Positions 26,724 through 36,219 of a stretch of 64,000 bases of DNA are shown here, one piece after another; the first letter of the stretch is position 1, and each line of letters starts with the position of its first letter. Made by a program: the position numbers and the translations under genes. The notes beneath the pieces were generated by a model, which saw nothing but the letters and a program-made list of their open reading frames with translations, made no database searches and was not told the origin of the DNA. Source of the stretch: CAVTJL01 sp963735065 (GTDB taxonomy: Bacteria > Pseudomonadota > Alphaproteobacteria > Geminicoccales > Geminicoccaceae); the NCBI GenBank assembly GCA_963735065.1, contig CAVTJL010000001.1:2418001-2482000 (forward strand), in the 5' to 3' direction.

Positions 26724-27476
26724 TCACGAGGAGGGCTTCGTCCCCGCCCGGGCCTTCTTCCATTCCTCGTATTCCGGTCGGGCGGCGTCCGAGAGCGGGT
26801 AGTAGCGGCGCAGCTCGCCGCCGGCGGCGAGGCGCTCGCGCGAGAAGTCCTCCCAGTCGTGGTGGGTCTTGGCGTGCTCGAGCACCTTCTCGGCCATGCC
26901 CGCGGGCACGCAGATGGCACCGTCGATGTCGGCGATGATGATGTCGCCCGGCATCACCGTGACACCGCCGCAGGCGATCGGCTGGTTGACGGCAAACGGC
27001 ATCAGGTTGGTCTGCGTGTGGAAGTTGGGCGTGACCCCCCTGATCCAGATGCCGAGGTCGATGTTCTTGATGTTGCCGTAGTCCCGCACGCAGCCGTCGA
27101 TGACCACGCCGGCGCCGCCGCGGCCGCGGAAATAGGTCATCATCATCTCGCCGAAGATGCCGGCCGTCATGTCGCCCCGGGCATCGACGACGACGATGTC
27201 GCCGGGCTGGGTGTGGTAGAGCACGTGCCGGTGGAGCTGAAGCTCGGGATCGGCATACTCGTTCTCGTCGTAGAGATCCTCGCGCTTGGGCAGGAACTGC
27301 AGCGTCAGCGCCGGCCCCGCGATGGTGCGCTCGGGCGTCCAGGCCGTCGGGCCCACCATGTGGGCGTTGCGGATGCCGAGCCGGAAAAGGCTGCCCACGA
27401 CGTTGGCGGTGCCGATCGCCTGCAGCCTTGCGATGATGTCCTTGGGCGGGCGCACGATGTCCCGTGTCTCGATCAT
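26724..27476 (-). CDS. RraA-like / HMG-aldolase family protein
   Basis: The 250-residue protein has the RraA/4-hydroxy-4-methyl-2-oxoglutarate aldolase fold. Motifs are VVDARGDMTAGIFGEMM near residue 95 and GGAGVVIDGCVRD near residue 120, holding the Arg/Asp of the metal-pyruvate site. Family members cleave 2-oxo acids or decarboxylate oxaloacetate; RNase E inhibition belongs to a different subgroup. Downstream of two sugar-acid dehydratase-like genes, it could cleave the keto-deoxy product. It ends 23 bp from the convergent enolase-family gene. Confidence 0.8.
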   Translation of the reverse strand: MIETRDIVRPPKDIIARLQAIGTANVVGSLFRLGIRNAHMVGPTAWTPERTIAGPALTLQFLPKREDLYDENEYADPELQLHRHVLYHTQPGDIVVVDARGDMTAGIFGEMMMTYFRGRGGAGVVIDGCVRDYGNIKNIDLGIWIRGVTPNFHTQTNLMPFAVNQPIACGGVTVMPGDIIIADIDGAICVPAGMAEKVLEHAKTHHDWEDFSRERLAAGGELRRYYPLSDAARPEYEEWKKARAGTKPSS

Positions 27477-27503
27477 GTTTTCCTCACGTCGCGCTCGAGG
27501 CGC

Positions 27504-28658
27504 TCACCAGTTGGTCACCGAGCCGTCCGGCCTGCGCAGGTGCGGCGCCTCCCAGAACCTGAAGGACTCCCGCACGAGCCTTTCCTCGTCGACCTCGACG
27601 CCGAGCCCGGGGGCGTCGGACACCGGATAGCAGGCCCCCTCGAGCCGCGGCTGGACGGGAAAGATCGAGGGATCGTCGAAGCCGTGATGCGTCTCGGCCG
27701 GCGTCGCCCGGCACTCGAGCCAGGCGAAGTTGGGCACGGCCGCGGCCAGATGCACGGTCGCCGCCGTGCAGATCGGGCCCAGCGGGTTGTGCGGCATGAG
27801 ATCGACATAGTGGGCCTCGCTCCAGCCCGCGACCTTCATGGCCTCGGTGAGGCCGCCCACATTGCAGACGTCGATGCGGTTGAACTGATGGATGTCGCGC
27901 TCGATGAAGGGCAGGAACTGCCACTTCGAGGCGAACTCCTCGCCGATCGCGAAGGGGATGGACGTCAGCTTCCGCAGCGCCTCGTAGGCCTCGGGCGTCT
28001 CGTCGCGGATCGGCTCCTCGAGGAAGTCGAGCGTGCCCGCAGGCATCTTCTGACAGAAGGAGGCGGCCTCCGCGACCGAGAGGCGGTGGTGGTAGTCGAT
28101 GCCCAGCACCACGTCGTCGCCCAGCGCCTCGCGCGCCTTCACGCACCAGCGCGCCGTCGCCCCGATATGCTCGCGCGGCTCGTAGAGGTCACGGCTCTGG
28201 TGGCCGCCGGGCGAGAGGCGCATGCAGGTCCAGCCGTGGCGGATCAGCTCCTTGGCCTGCTCGATCATCTCGGGCCCGGGCGGGGCATGGGTCGTGGCGA
28301 AGGTCGGCACGCGGTCGCGCTGCCTGCCGCCCAGGAGATCGTGGACCGGCACGCCCAGGGCTTTGCCCTTGATGTCGTGAAGGGCGATGTCGATGGCCGA
28401 GATCGCCGCCGTGAGCACCCTGCCGCCCTCGAAATACTGGCTTCGGTACATCTCCTGCCAGAGCGCCCCGATGCGCATCGGGTCCCGGCCGATGAGGAAC
28501 TCCCGATAGTGCTCGACGGCCCCCACGACCGCCTTCTCCCGGCCGGAGAGGCCGGATTCGCCCCAGCCGTGGATACCCTCGTCGGTCTCGACCTTGAGGA
28601 CGAGCTGGTTGCGGTGGCCCACCCACACCGGGAAGGGCCTGATCGCCGTGATCTTCAT
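27504..28658 (-). CDS. Enolase-superfamily dehydratase-like enzyme 2
   Basis: A 384-residue member of the mandelate racemase group. It has LGIDYHHRLS (Asp ligand), FLEEPIRDE and IGEEF (Glu ligands) and LMPHNPLGPI (catalytic His), resembling galactonate/mannonate dehydratase relatives. The ATG at 28658 starts at the conserved MKITAIRPFPVWVG. It lies 27 bp upstream of the RraA-like gene and 44 bp after the third enolase-family gene, so one operon is likely. The substrate is unknown. Confidence 0.85.
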   Translation of the reverse strand: MKITAIRPFPVWVGHRNQLVLKVETDEGIHGWGESGLSGREKAVVGAVEHYREFLIGRDPMRIGALWQEMYRSQYFEGGRVLTAAISAIDIALHDIKGKALGVPVHDLLGGRQRDRVPTFATTHAPPGPEMIEQAKELIRHGWTCMRLSPGGHQSRDLYEPREHIGATARWCVKAREALGDDVVLGIDYHHRLSVAEAASFCQKMPAGTLDFLEEPIRDETPEAYEALRKLTSIPFAIGEEFASKWQFLPFIERDIHQFNRIDVCNVGGLTEAMKVAGWSEAHYVDLMPHNPLGPICTAATVHLAAAVPNFAWLECRATPAETHHGFDDPSIFPVQPRLEGACYPVSDAPGLGVEVDEERLVRESFRFWEAPHLRRPDGSVTNW

Positions 28659-28702
28659 GCGCCTGTCCTGATCGCAGAGGCCATGCGGCCGGGCCCCGAG
28701 GC

Positions 28703-29881
28703 TCAGCTGTGGGCCTCGTCGCCGAAGAAGCTGAAGCCGGGCTTGAGATGCGCTCTCGCCACGTCCTCGTTCAGCGTGACGCCGTGCCCGGGGCTTTCGT
28801 CCAGATGGATGAAGCCGTCCACGATGGGCGGGCCTTCCGTCACCATGTCGCTCCACCAGGGCACGTCGTGGGCGTGGTACTCGATGACGAGGAAGTTGTT
28901 CATGGCGGCGCAGACCTGGGCGCCGGCCACCGTGCCGATCGGGCTCGCCACGTTGTGCGGGGCGATCGGGATGTAATAGAGGTCGGCGTGCTCGGCCACC
29001 TTCTTGGCCTCGGCGAGGCCGCCCATCTTGGGGATGTCGGGGGCGATGATGCGGGCCGCCTGCTTCTCGATCAGCTCGCGATAGCCCTGCTTGCGATAGA
29101 GGTTCTCGCCCGTGCAGATCGGCGTCCGCGTGCTGTGCGTGACATGGCGCTGCGCCTCGATGTTCTCGGGCGGGACCGGGTCCTCGAGCCAAAGCAGATC
29201 AAAGGGCTCGAGCGCCTGGGCCAGCCTGATCGCGTCGTTCACGCCGAACTTCCAGTGCGCGTCCATCGCCACCATGATCTCGGGCCCCACCGCCTCGCGC
29301 ACGGCGCGGACCACCTCCACCATCCAGCGCATCTCGAGCGAGCCGATCGTGCGGTTGAAGGGCTCGAACCAGCGCCGTCGCGGATGCGGGTCCTCCGAGA
29401 TGTCGATCGTGTAGGGATTGGGCGTGTCGAGGTCGAACTTGATGGCGGTGAAGCCCTCGGCCACCACCTCCTTGGCCTTCTTCGCATAGTCGGCGGGATC
29501 GGGCGTCTCGCCGGCATGGCAGTCGGCATAGACGCGGATCTTGTCCCTGAACCGGCCGCCGAAGAAGGTCGAGGTCGGCGTCTTGAGGGCCTGGCCCAGG
29601 AGATCCCAAAGGGCGATCTCGATGCCGCTGATCGCGGTGACGGTGGCGCCGGCCTGCGAGCCTTCACCCGACAGGCAGCGGATCATCACCTCGACGAGCC
29701 GGCCGATATTGACCGGATCCTGGCCGATCAGAAGGGGCTTTGCCCTGTGCACCAGCTCGGCCACGCCCACGCCCCAATAGGCCTCGCCGAGCCCGCTGAT
29801 GCCGGCGTCGGTCTCGACCCTGACCAGCACCCAGGGAAAATTCCCCTCGATGACCGCCGTGCCTATCCGCGTAATCTTCAC
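28703..29881 (-). CDS. Enolase-superfamily dehydratase-like enzyme 3
   Basis: A 392-residue enolase-superfamily protein. Motifs are AIKFDLD (Lys region), MVAMDAHWKF (Asp), LWLEDPVPPEN (Glu), CTGENLYRK (Glu) and IAPHNVASPIG (His). I start it at the GTG at 29881 because AGGGAGGA lies just upstream and the sequence from there (VKITRIGTAVIEG) is the family start; a longer frame upstream is not conserved-looking. It follows the CUT1 transporter ATPase gene by about 37 bp and is probably in the same transcription unit. Confidence 0.85.
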   Translation of the reverse strand: MKITRIGTAVIEGNFPWVLVRVETDAGISGLGEAYWGVGVAELVHRAKPLLIGQDPVNIGRLVEVMIRCLSGEGSQAGATVTAISGIEIALWDLLGQALKTPTSTFFGGRFRDKIRVYADCHAGETPDPADYAKKAKEVVAEGFTAIKFDLDTPNPYTIDISEDPHPRRRWFEPFNRTIGSLEMRWMVEVVRAVREAVGPEIMVAMDAHWKFGVNDAIRLAQALEPFDLLWLEDPVPPENIEAQRHVTHSTRTPICTGENLYRKQGYRELIEKQAARIIAPDIPKMGGLAEAKKVAEHADLYYIPIAPHNVASPIGTVAGAQVCAAMNNFLVIEYHAHDVPWWSDMVTEGPPIVDGFIHLDESPGHGVTLNEDVARAHLKPGFSFFGDEAHS

Positions 29882-29918
29882 GAACGAAATCCTCCCTGGA
29901 GTCAAATAGACGGTAATG

Positions 29919-31017
29919 CTAGCGCGCCCGCAGCGCCTGACCGGTCCGGGCATCGAAGAGATGAAGACGCTCCTGGTCGAGCTCGAGCCACACCTGCTGG
30001 TCGGGCTCGAGGCGAAGCGTCGGCGGCACGCTCACGATCACGACCTGGCTGCCGAGATCGAGGTGGACGAAGGTGATGTCCCCGGTGGGCTCGAGCGTGT
30101 AGACGCGTGCGGGGATGGCGCCCTCCTGGGCCTCGCCGTGCAGGATGATGCTGCTGTGGCGGGCACCCAGCACGATCTCGGGCGAGGAGGCGGCCTGCAC
30201 CTTCCTGGCATTGGCCGGCGACAGCGCGCAGCGCCAGCCGTCGGCGCTCTCGAGCATGGCGCCATCGCCGCTCCCGGCCGCCCGCACGTTGATCAGGTTC
30301 ATGGCGGGGCTGCCCACGAAGCCCGCGACGAAGGTGTTGACGGGCTCGCTGAAGACGCGCTCGGGCGTGTCGTACTGCTGCAGCACGCCGCCGCTCATCA
30401 CCGCCATCTTGTCGGCCATCGTCACCGCCTCGAGCTGGTCGTGGGTGACGTAGACGACGGTCGCGTTGAGGTCCTGGTGAAAGCGCTTGAGCTCGGCCCG
30501 CATCTGCACGCGCAGCTTGGCATCGAGGTTCGAGAGCGGCTCGTCCATCAGGAACACGGCGGGATCGCGCACCAGCGCCCGGCCCAGCGCCACGCGCTGC
30601 TGCTGGCCGCCCGACAGCTCGCGCGGGCCGCCGCTCGAGCAGGTGCTCGATGTCGAGGAGCTTGGCCGCCGCCTTGACCTTGGCGTCGATCTCGGCCTTC
30701 GGCAGCTTGCGCATCCTGAGCGGGAAGGCGAGGTTCTTGTAGATCGTCTTGTTCGGATAAAGGGCGTAGTTCTGGAACACCATGGCGATGTCCCGATCCT
30801 TGGGATCGAGATCGTTGACCAGCCGGTCGCCGATGAAGATGTCGCCGTCGCTGATCTCGATCAGGCCGGCCACGATATTGAGCGTCGTCGTCTTGCCGCA
30901 GCCCGACGGGCCCACCAGCGCCACGAAAGCCCCGTCGTCCACGGTGAGCGAGACATTGTTGACGGCGAGGACGTCGCCATAGCGCTTGACCACGTCCTCG
31001 AGCCTCACCTGCGCCAT
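29919..31017 (-). pseudogene. CUT1 sugar ABC transporter ATPase (UgpC/MsmX type), frameshifted
   Basis: The start frame gives Walker A GPSGCGKTTT, Q-loop MVFQNYALYP and ends LLDIEHLLERRP. The rest continues in a second frame as the ABC signature LSGGQQQRVALGRAL, Walker B VFLMDEPLSNLDAK, H-loop YVTHDQ and a TOBE-type C-terminal domain ending at 29919. One extra base in the GGGCC run near 30625-30633 accounts for the break. Together they give a normal MsmX/UgpC protein of about 365 residues. This is the only ATPase beside the two CUT1 permeases, so an assembly error is plausible. Confidence 0.85.
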
Positions 31018-31071
31018 GCCGTCTCCTTCTCCTCTGTCTCTCCGGCCATGACGCAGCTTCCTCGCCGAGGC

Positions 31072-31953
31072 CTAGGACTTGACCGCGCCCTCGGTGAGCG
31101 CCTTCACGAAATATTTCTGCAGCACGAGAAAGAGCACGACCACGGGCACGCTCATGATGAACGAGGCCGCCATCAGCCCCGGCCAGTTGGTGGCGTACTC
31201 GGTGAAGAAGCGCTGCAGCCCCACCGGCAAAGTGAGCTTGCTCTTGTCGTTGAGGAAGGTCAGCGCATAGACGTACTCGTTCCAGGCGATGATGAAGGAA
31301 TAGATCGCCGTGGCGATGATCCCCGGGCTCGACAGCGGCATGACGATGAGGACGAACGCCTTGAAGCGCGAGGCACCGTCGATCCGCGCCGCCTGCTCCA
31401 GCTGCACCGGGATGTTGTCGTAGAAGCCCTTCAGGAGCCAGATGGAGAGCGGCAGGCCGAAGGTGAGGTAGGTGAGGATCAGCGACATCTCGGTGTTCAC
31501 GAGCCTGAGCCAGCGCATCACCATGAAGAGCGGCATCAGGAAGACGACGGCCGGGAACATGTTGCGCAGCAGCACGGCGAAGAAGAGAAACTTCCGCCCG
31601 GGAAAGCGGAACCGCGAGAAGGCGTAGGCGGCCGGCACGGCCACGACGACGCCCAGCACCGTCGTCGCCGTCGAGACGTAGATGCTGTTCCACATGTAGC
31701 GAAGGAAGTCGTGCCCCACATCACTGCTCGGCGACAGCAGCGTCCAATACTGCTCGAGCGTTGGGTTGCTCGGGATCAGCTCGGGTGGATATTGCAGCGC
31801 CGCGAACTGGGTCTTGAGCGAGGTGACCAGCATCCAGAGCATCGGCAGGATCGCGAACAGCAGCAACAGGGTGAGGAAGACCCAGGCGGCGATGCCCCAG
31901 CCGTCGGGCCTGCGGCGCCGCGACCGCCGCGCGCGGGTGGCTGCCACGCTCAT
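31072..31953 (-). CDS. CUT1 sugar ABC transporter permease (MalG-like)
   Basis: The 293-residue protein has six predicted membrane spans and the MalG-type EAA loop (LEQAARIDGASRFKAFVLIVMPLSSPG, shown in part). An Arg-rich N-terminus precedes the first span. Its ATG overlaps the end of the other permease by 4 bp. It should pair with that permease for import of a carbohydrate delivered by the Tat-exported binding protein. Confidence 0.88.
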   Translation of the reverse strand: MSVAATRARRSRRRRPDGWGIAAWVFLTLLLLFAILPMLWMLVTSLKTQFAALQYPPELIPSNPTLEQYWTLLSPSSDVGHDFLRYMWNSIYVSTATTVLGVVVAVPAAYAFSRFRFPGRKFLFFAVLLRNMFPAVVFLMPLFMVMRWLRLVNTEMSLILTYLTFGLPLSIWLLKGFYDNIPVQLEQAARIDGASRFKAFVLIVMPLSSPGIIATAIYSFIIAWNEYVYALTFLNDKSKLTLPVGLQRFFTEYATNWPGLMAASFIMSVPVVVLFLVLQKYFVKALTEGAVKS

Positions 31954-32915
31954 TCGCCCTGCCGATCGTCGCCGCGCGTCAGCGCGCGGACGTAGAAATA
32001 GCCCATGGACATCATGACGATGAAGAGAATGACCGAGTAGGCCGACGCGATGCCGAAGCGGATCCTGCCGAAGGCCAGCTGGTAGATCTGGGTGATCCAG
32101 ATGTCCGAGGCGCCGGCCGGCCCGCCGCCCGTCATGATCCAGGGGATCGTGAAGGAGTTGAGGTTGGCGACCAGCATCAAGAGCACCGTCACGAGTGTCA
32201 CGCCCTTCAGATGGGGCATGGTGACGTGCCAGAAGCGCTGCCACGGGCCGGCGCCGTCCACCATGGCCGCCCGATGCAGCTGGTCCGGCACGGTCTGCAG
32301 GCCGGCCAGCAGCATGATCATCGCGAAGGGAAACTCCTTCCAGACGTTCACGACGATCAGCGAGGCCAGCACGCTGTGAACATTGTCGAGGAAGTTGATG
32401 GGCTTGTCGGTGAGGCCCAGCTCGACGGCGACCGCCCCGATGACGCCCAGATCGCTGTGGTAGAGCCAGCGCCACACATAGGACGCGGCAACGGCGCTGA
32501 TCACGTAGGGGATGAGAAGCAGGCCGCGCAGCAGCCCCCGGCCCACGAACTGCCGGTTCAGCGCCAGCGCGGCACCCAGGCCCAGGACGAAGGAGAAGAG
32601 CGTCGAGAAGATGGTCCAGGACACCGTGTTGAGCGTCACCTCGTGAAAGCTGTCGCTGGCCAGGATCCGCTCGTAGTTCGCGAGGCCGACGAAGACCTTG
32701 TCCGCCATGGCGAGGCTGGGCGGCGTGTTGAAGAAGGAAAGGTAGATCGTGAAATAGACCGGGTAGCCGATCACCAGTAGCATCACGCCGAGCGCCGGCA
32801 GGATATAGAGATAGTCGGCCCGGTGGCGGGCGATCTGGCGCAGCAGGCCCGGCTCGCGGCGGGCCGCCCGCTGCGCCGCGATGGCCTGGCCTCGTTCCCC
32901 AGTAGCGCTCGCCAC
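31950..32915 (-). CDS. CUT1 sugar ABC transporter permease (MalF-like)
   Basis: A 321-residue MalF/UgpA-type permease with six spans and an EAA-like loop at LHRAAMVDGAGPWQRFWHV. The first about 35 residues are charged and cytoplasmic. It starts 52 bp after the binding-protein gene and overlaps the second permease by 4 bp. Confidence 0.88.
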   Translation of the reverse strand: MASATGERGQAIAAQRAARREPGLLRQIARHRADYLYILPALGVMLLVIGYPVYFTIYLSFFNTPPSLAMADKVFVGLANYERILASDSFHEVTLNTVSWTIFSTLFSFVLGLGAALALNRQFVGRGLLRGLLLIPYVISAVAASYVWRWLYHSDLGVIGAVAVELGLTDKPINFLDNVHSVLASLIVVNVWKEFPFAMIMLLAGLQTVPDQLHRAAMVDGAGPWQRFWHVTMPHLKGVTLVTVLLMLVANLNSFTIPWIMTGGGPAGASDIWITQIYQLAFGRIRFGIASAYSVILFIVMMSMGYFYVRALTRGDDRQGE

Positions 32916-32967
32916 CGCCGTCTCTCCCTTCCCGTTCGCCCGGAACGCCGCCGCCCGCCGGGCAGCC

Positions 32968-34485
32968 CTAGAGGGAGCTCAACGCCTCCTTGATGCGGCC
33001 CCGCGCATTGTCGGCCGCCTCCGCCACCGACATCTTCTCCGTCAGCGCGTTCTGCAGCATGTCGGGGACGATGATGTTCATGATCTCGGGCGATTCCGGG
33101 ATCACGGGGAAGGGGATGCCGTAGGGCAGCATCGACGTCGTGACGTCGAGGAACTTGATCTGCTCCAGCCGCTCCTTCATCCACTTGGTCCTGAAGCCGC
33201 GCAGGTTGCCCGGGTTCGAGTTGGTCCAGGCGATCTTGGTCGACCATTCCGGACCCGTGGTGAACGCGATCAGCGCGCGCGCCGCGTCGACGTCGACCTT
33301 GCCGCCGTCGACCACATCCGGGTTGAACATGTGAATGTTGGAGCCGCCGAACACGACGGCGCGGCGGGCAGGGCCTTTCGGGATCAGGCCGTAGCGCATG
33401 CTATCGACCACCGCGTCGGCCATCTTCTTGTCGTCGCCGGTGGCCTTGCTCGCCCGGTCGAGCATCACGGCATACTCGCTCGGATGGCTGATCATCATCG
33501 CCAGCTGGCCGGCGATGAAGGGATCCTGGTTCTGGGTCTGCGTGTTGGTCAGCGCCGAGACCGGCACCGACTTGTCACGCACATACATGTCGTAGGCCTG
33601 CTGGAGCGCCAGCTTCGAGCCCTCATTGTCGATGTAGATCTTCTTGTAGGTCGGATGGGGCTCGGCCTCGTCCAGGGCGCCGCCGCCGCAGGCCCAACAA
33701 TGCGGCATGAAGCGGAAGGGCGTGTTGCCGGCGTTGACGCGCGCGACCAGCCCGTAGCCGAACTTGCCCGTCTTGTCCTTGATCTGCTTCGAGTAGGAGA
33801 CGAGGTCGGCCCAGGTGGCGGGAGGACTTTCCGGGTCCAGCCCTGCCTCCTTGAAGATCGAGGCGTTCCAGATCAGCCCCATCGTCTCGTTGTTGGTCGG
33901 CACGCCATAGATCTTGCCGTCCCAGGTCACCGACTTCATGGCGCCCGGCCAGAACTCGTCCGTCGAGAAGCCGACATCCTCGGGCTTGAGCTCGTGAAGC
34001 TGGCCCTTGGCGGCGAACTCGACGCCCCACAGGATCGGCAGCCTCGCCACCATCGGTGCTGCGTTGCCCAGGGCTGCGGTCCGCAGCTTGTTCAGCATCT
34101 CGTTGTAGTCGAGGTTCTGCGCCTCGATCTCGATGTTGGGATAAGTCTTGGAAAATGCCGCCCAGTACTCGGCGTAGATCTTGTGGTCCAGCTCCGGCGA
34201 GGCCTGGTTGGGGCCGAAATACCAGTAGGTGAGCTTGCCCTTGTAGTCGAGGGGCACCACCTTGGCGCACTCCGCCGCCGTGTCGACCTCGATCGTGCCG
34301 GCGATGCTCTTGATATAGGAAGGTGTCCAGAGGTCGGCGTCGACGCCGGTCTTGTCCGAGGCGAGAGCGCTGCCGACGCGGCCCAGACCCGTGGCGGCGA
34401 GACCAGCCGCGGCCGAATAGCCGAGAACCCGCCTGCGGTCGACGGCATGAGAAAAACGGCCGAATCCCTGGGGCTTGTCTGCCAT
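32968..34485 (-). CDS. CUT1 ABC transporter substrate-binding protein, Tat-exported
   Basis: The 505-residue extracellular binding protein (SBP type 1) has a twin-arginine-like signal: DRRRVLGYSAAAGLAATGLG, about residues 16-35. The mature part has family phrases such as GKLTYWYFGPNQAS and WPGAMKSVTWDGKIYGVPTN. It is the first gene of the CUT1 transporter set. It is longer than many sugar-binding proteins, which suits an oligosaccharide or glycoside. Tat export implies folding before transport. Confidence 0.86.
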   Translation of the reverse strand: MADKPQGFGRFSHAVDRRRVLGYSAAAGLAATGLGRVGSALASDKTGVDADLWTPSYIKSIAGTIEVDTAAECAKVVPLDYKGKLTYWYFGPNQASPELDHKIYAEYWAAFSKTYPNIEIEAQNLDYNEMLNKLRTAALGNAAPMVARLPILWGVEFAAKGQLHELKPEDVGFSTDEFWPGAMKSVTWDGKIYGVPTNNETMGLIWNASIFKEAGLDPESPPATWADLVSYSKQIKDKTGKFGYGLVARVNAGNTPFRFMPHCWACGGGALDEAEPHPTYKKIYIDNEGSKLALQQAYDMYVRDKSVPVSALTNTQTQNQDPFIAGQLAMMISHPSEYAVMLDRASKATGDDKKMADAVVDSMRYGLIPKGPARRAVVFGGSNIHMFNPDVVDGGKVDVDAARALIAFTTGPEWSTKIAWTNSNPGNLRGFRTKWMKERLEQIKFLDVTTSMLPYGIPFPVIPESPEIMNIIVPDMLQNALTEKMSVAEAADNARGRIKEALSSL

Positions 34486-34713
34486 TGGCCTCCCTCCGAC
34501 GCTTATTGATTATACAGCGCTAAGGAAAGACTAGGTCCATGCGCCGAGGGGAGTCAAGCGAGCCGCGGGATGCCTTGTGATCGCCCGATCGCTTTCTGGC
34601 GCTGGCGACAGGGGCGGCTGGAGGAGGGTCGAGGATGCGGCGCCGGCCACCGCGCCGGTGGCGGACCATGTGACGGCGGGCGTTTGCCGGATCCGGCCGG
34701 CCTCGACCGGGCG

Positions 34714-35977
34714 CTACCGCCCCGCCCAGGCGAGCCACATGGCGGCGGTCCAGGTGAAGGTGCTGCCGCCGCAGCCCTGGCCGTCGCGCGGGTCGAAATA
34801 CTCGATAGAAGCCGGCGCGCTCGATCAGCTCCTTGGTGTGGCTGCGGATGCGCTGGGCAGGGGCATCGTGCCCGGTCTCGCGCAGGCCCTCGGCCGTCAT
34901 GAAGTTGGCGATCGCCCAGATCGGCCCGCGCCAATAGCGCACGGCATCGAAACGCGGATCGTCGGGGGCGGTGGTGGCAACGGCATAACGGCTCTTGCCC
35001 ATCCAGGCCTCGAGCAGGGCCAGGAGCCGGGCATCGCCGCGGCCGGCCCAAAAGGCGAGGAAGCCCGCGCTGGTCGCGGCCGGGACGCGGGTGCCGGCCA
35101 GCTGGTCGAAGGAGTGCCACATCCCGGTCGACGGCTCGACGAAGCGGGCGAAGCCCTGCTCGGCGCGGGCGAGCCAGCCCTCGATCTCGCTCGCCGCGGC
35201 GCTCGCGCCGAAGCGCCGGGCCAGGACCAGGAGGTCGCGGTCGGCGCGCATCAGGATGCAGTTGAGGCCGACATCGGCGACACGGAAGGGGGAGAGCTTC
35301 GTGATCTCGTGGCCCCAGCCGCGGGCGCGGAAAAGGGCGACCAGCGTCATGTAGCGGTCGTACTCGGCCTTGGTCGGTCGCATCGAGGCATCGACATGTT
35401 GCGTGTCGCGCCGGGCGTAGGGCTCGAGGTCGGCGGCCACCTCGACCCGCCGCAGCGCCTCGTCCCAGCCCGGGCTGTTGTCCATCCCGGTCTCCCAGGG
35501 ATGGAGCACGCTGACGATGCCCTCGCCGTCCGGGTCGCGCACGCTGTGGAACCAGCGGTGCCAGGCGAGCAGCTTGGGCAGCAGCGCCCGGGCACGGCGC
35601 TCGGCCTCGGCTGTATCCGTTGCGCTCTCCAGCATGCGTCGGACGCAGGAGGCGGCGACCGGCGGCTGGGTGATGCCCGAGGTCGGCGGCGTCCGGCCGC
35701 TGCCCCAGCGCTCCGGCCCCGGGAAATAGCCGGCGTCCGGCTTGTGGAAGACGATGTGCGGCACCATGCCGTCCGGCCACTGGGCACCCAGGAGCGTCTC
35801 GATCTCGGTCCAGGCACGGCCCTCGTCGAGGCGGGCCCAGCCGAGCGCCACGAGGCAGCTGTCCCAGTTCCACTGGAACGGGTAGAGGCCTTTGGTCGGC
35901 ACGGTGTAGCCGCCGCGATCGTTGCCGCGGATGATCTGGGCGGCCTCGCGGTCGCGGGGGCTGGCAAGCTCGCTCAT
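34714..35977 (-). pseudogene. MGH1-like / trehalase-like glycoside hydrolase, frameshifted at the C-terminus
   Basis: About 420 codons encode an (alpha/alpha)6-barrel glycosidase related to mannosylglycerate hydrolase and trehalase-like families. Conserved phrases are YPFQWNWDSCLVALG near residue 32, QWPDGMVPHIVFHK, HPWETGMDNSPGWD and FDAVRYWRGPIWAIANF. One extra base near 34805 shifts the frame; the proper ending (EYFDPRDGQGCGGSTFTWTA, then LAWAGR and a stop at 34714) lies in the next frame. Without correction the protein runs to 34520 with an unrelated tail. It is cytoplasmic, next to a CUT1 transporter, and may split an imported glycoside. Confidence 0.75.
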
Positions 35978-36060
35978 GACGAGAGGGCCTCCTGGCTGTC
36001 GGCGTCGAACCAGCGCACCCGGCCGGGATCCACTTGGGCCGCCAACCGACGTCCGAGGAG
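35974..36060 (-). pseudogene. C-terminal remnant of a CUT1 ABC ATPase
   Basis: The last about 25 codons before the glycosidase start read LAAQVDPGRVRWFDADSQEAL and end in a stop overlapping its ATG. This matches the usual end of UgpC/MsmX ATPases (compare LELDQERLHLFDARTGQAL in the ATPase at 29919). Nothing further upstream is recognisable. It suggests that a second transporter gene was deleted here. Confidence 0.4.
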
Positions 36061-36219
36061 ACCACCGTCGTGCTGCTTCCGCGACCTCCTCGAGGCGGAG
36101 GATCTCGGGCGTCCTTCATCCGCCAGGCAACAGCGCCTCGGTCGGGCACTCTCCAAGGCACGCTCGATCTCCGCCATGACCCCGCAGCATGCGAGACGCA
36201 TGAGCATGGCGGCCGGTGA

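Noticed and set aside
30548..31693. A separate protein antisense or out of frame inside the CUT1 transporter genes
   Set aside because: It is a frame shadow across the ATPase and permease genes; the real products have clear ABC motifs in their own frames.
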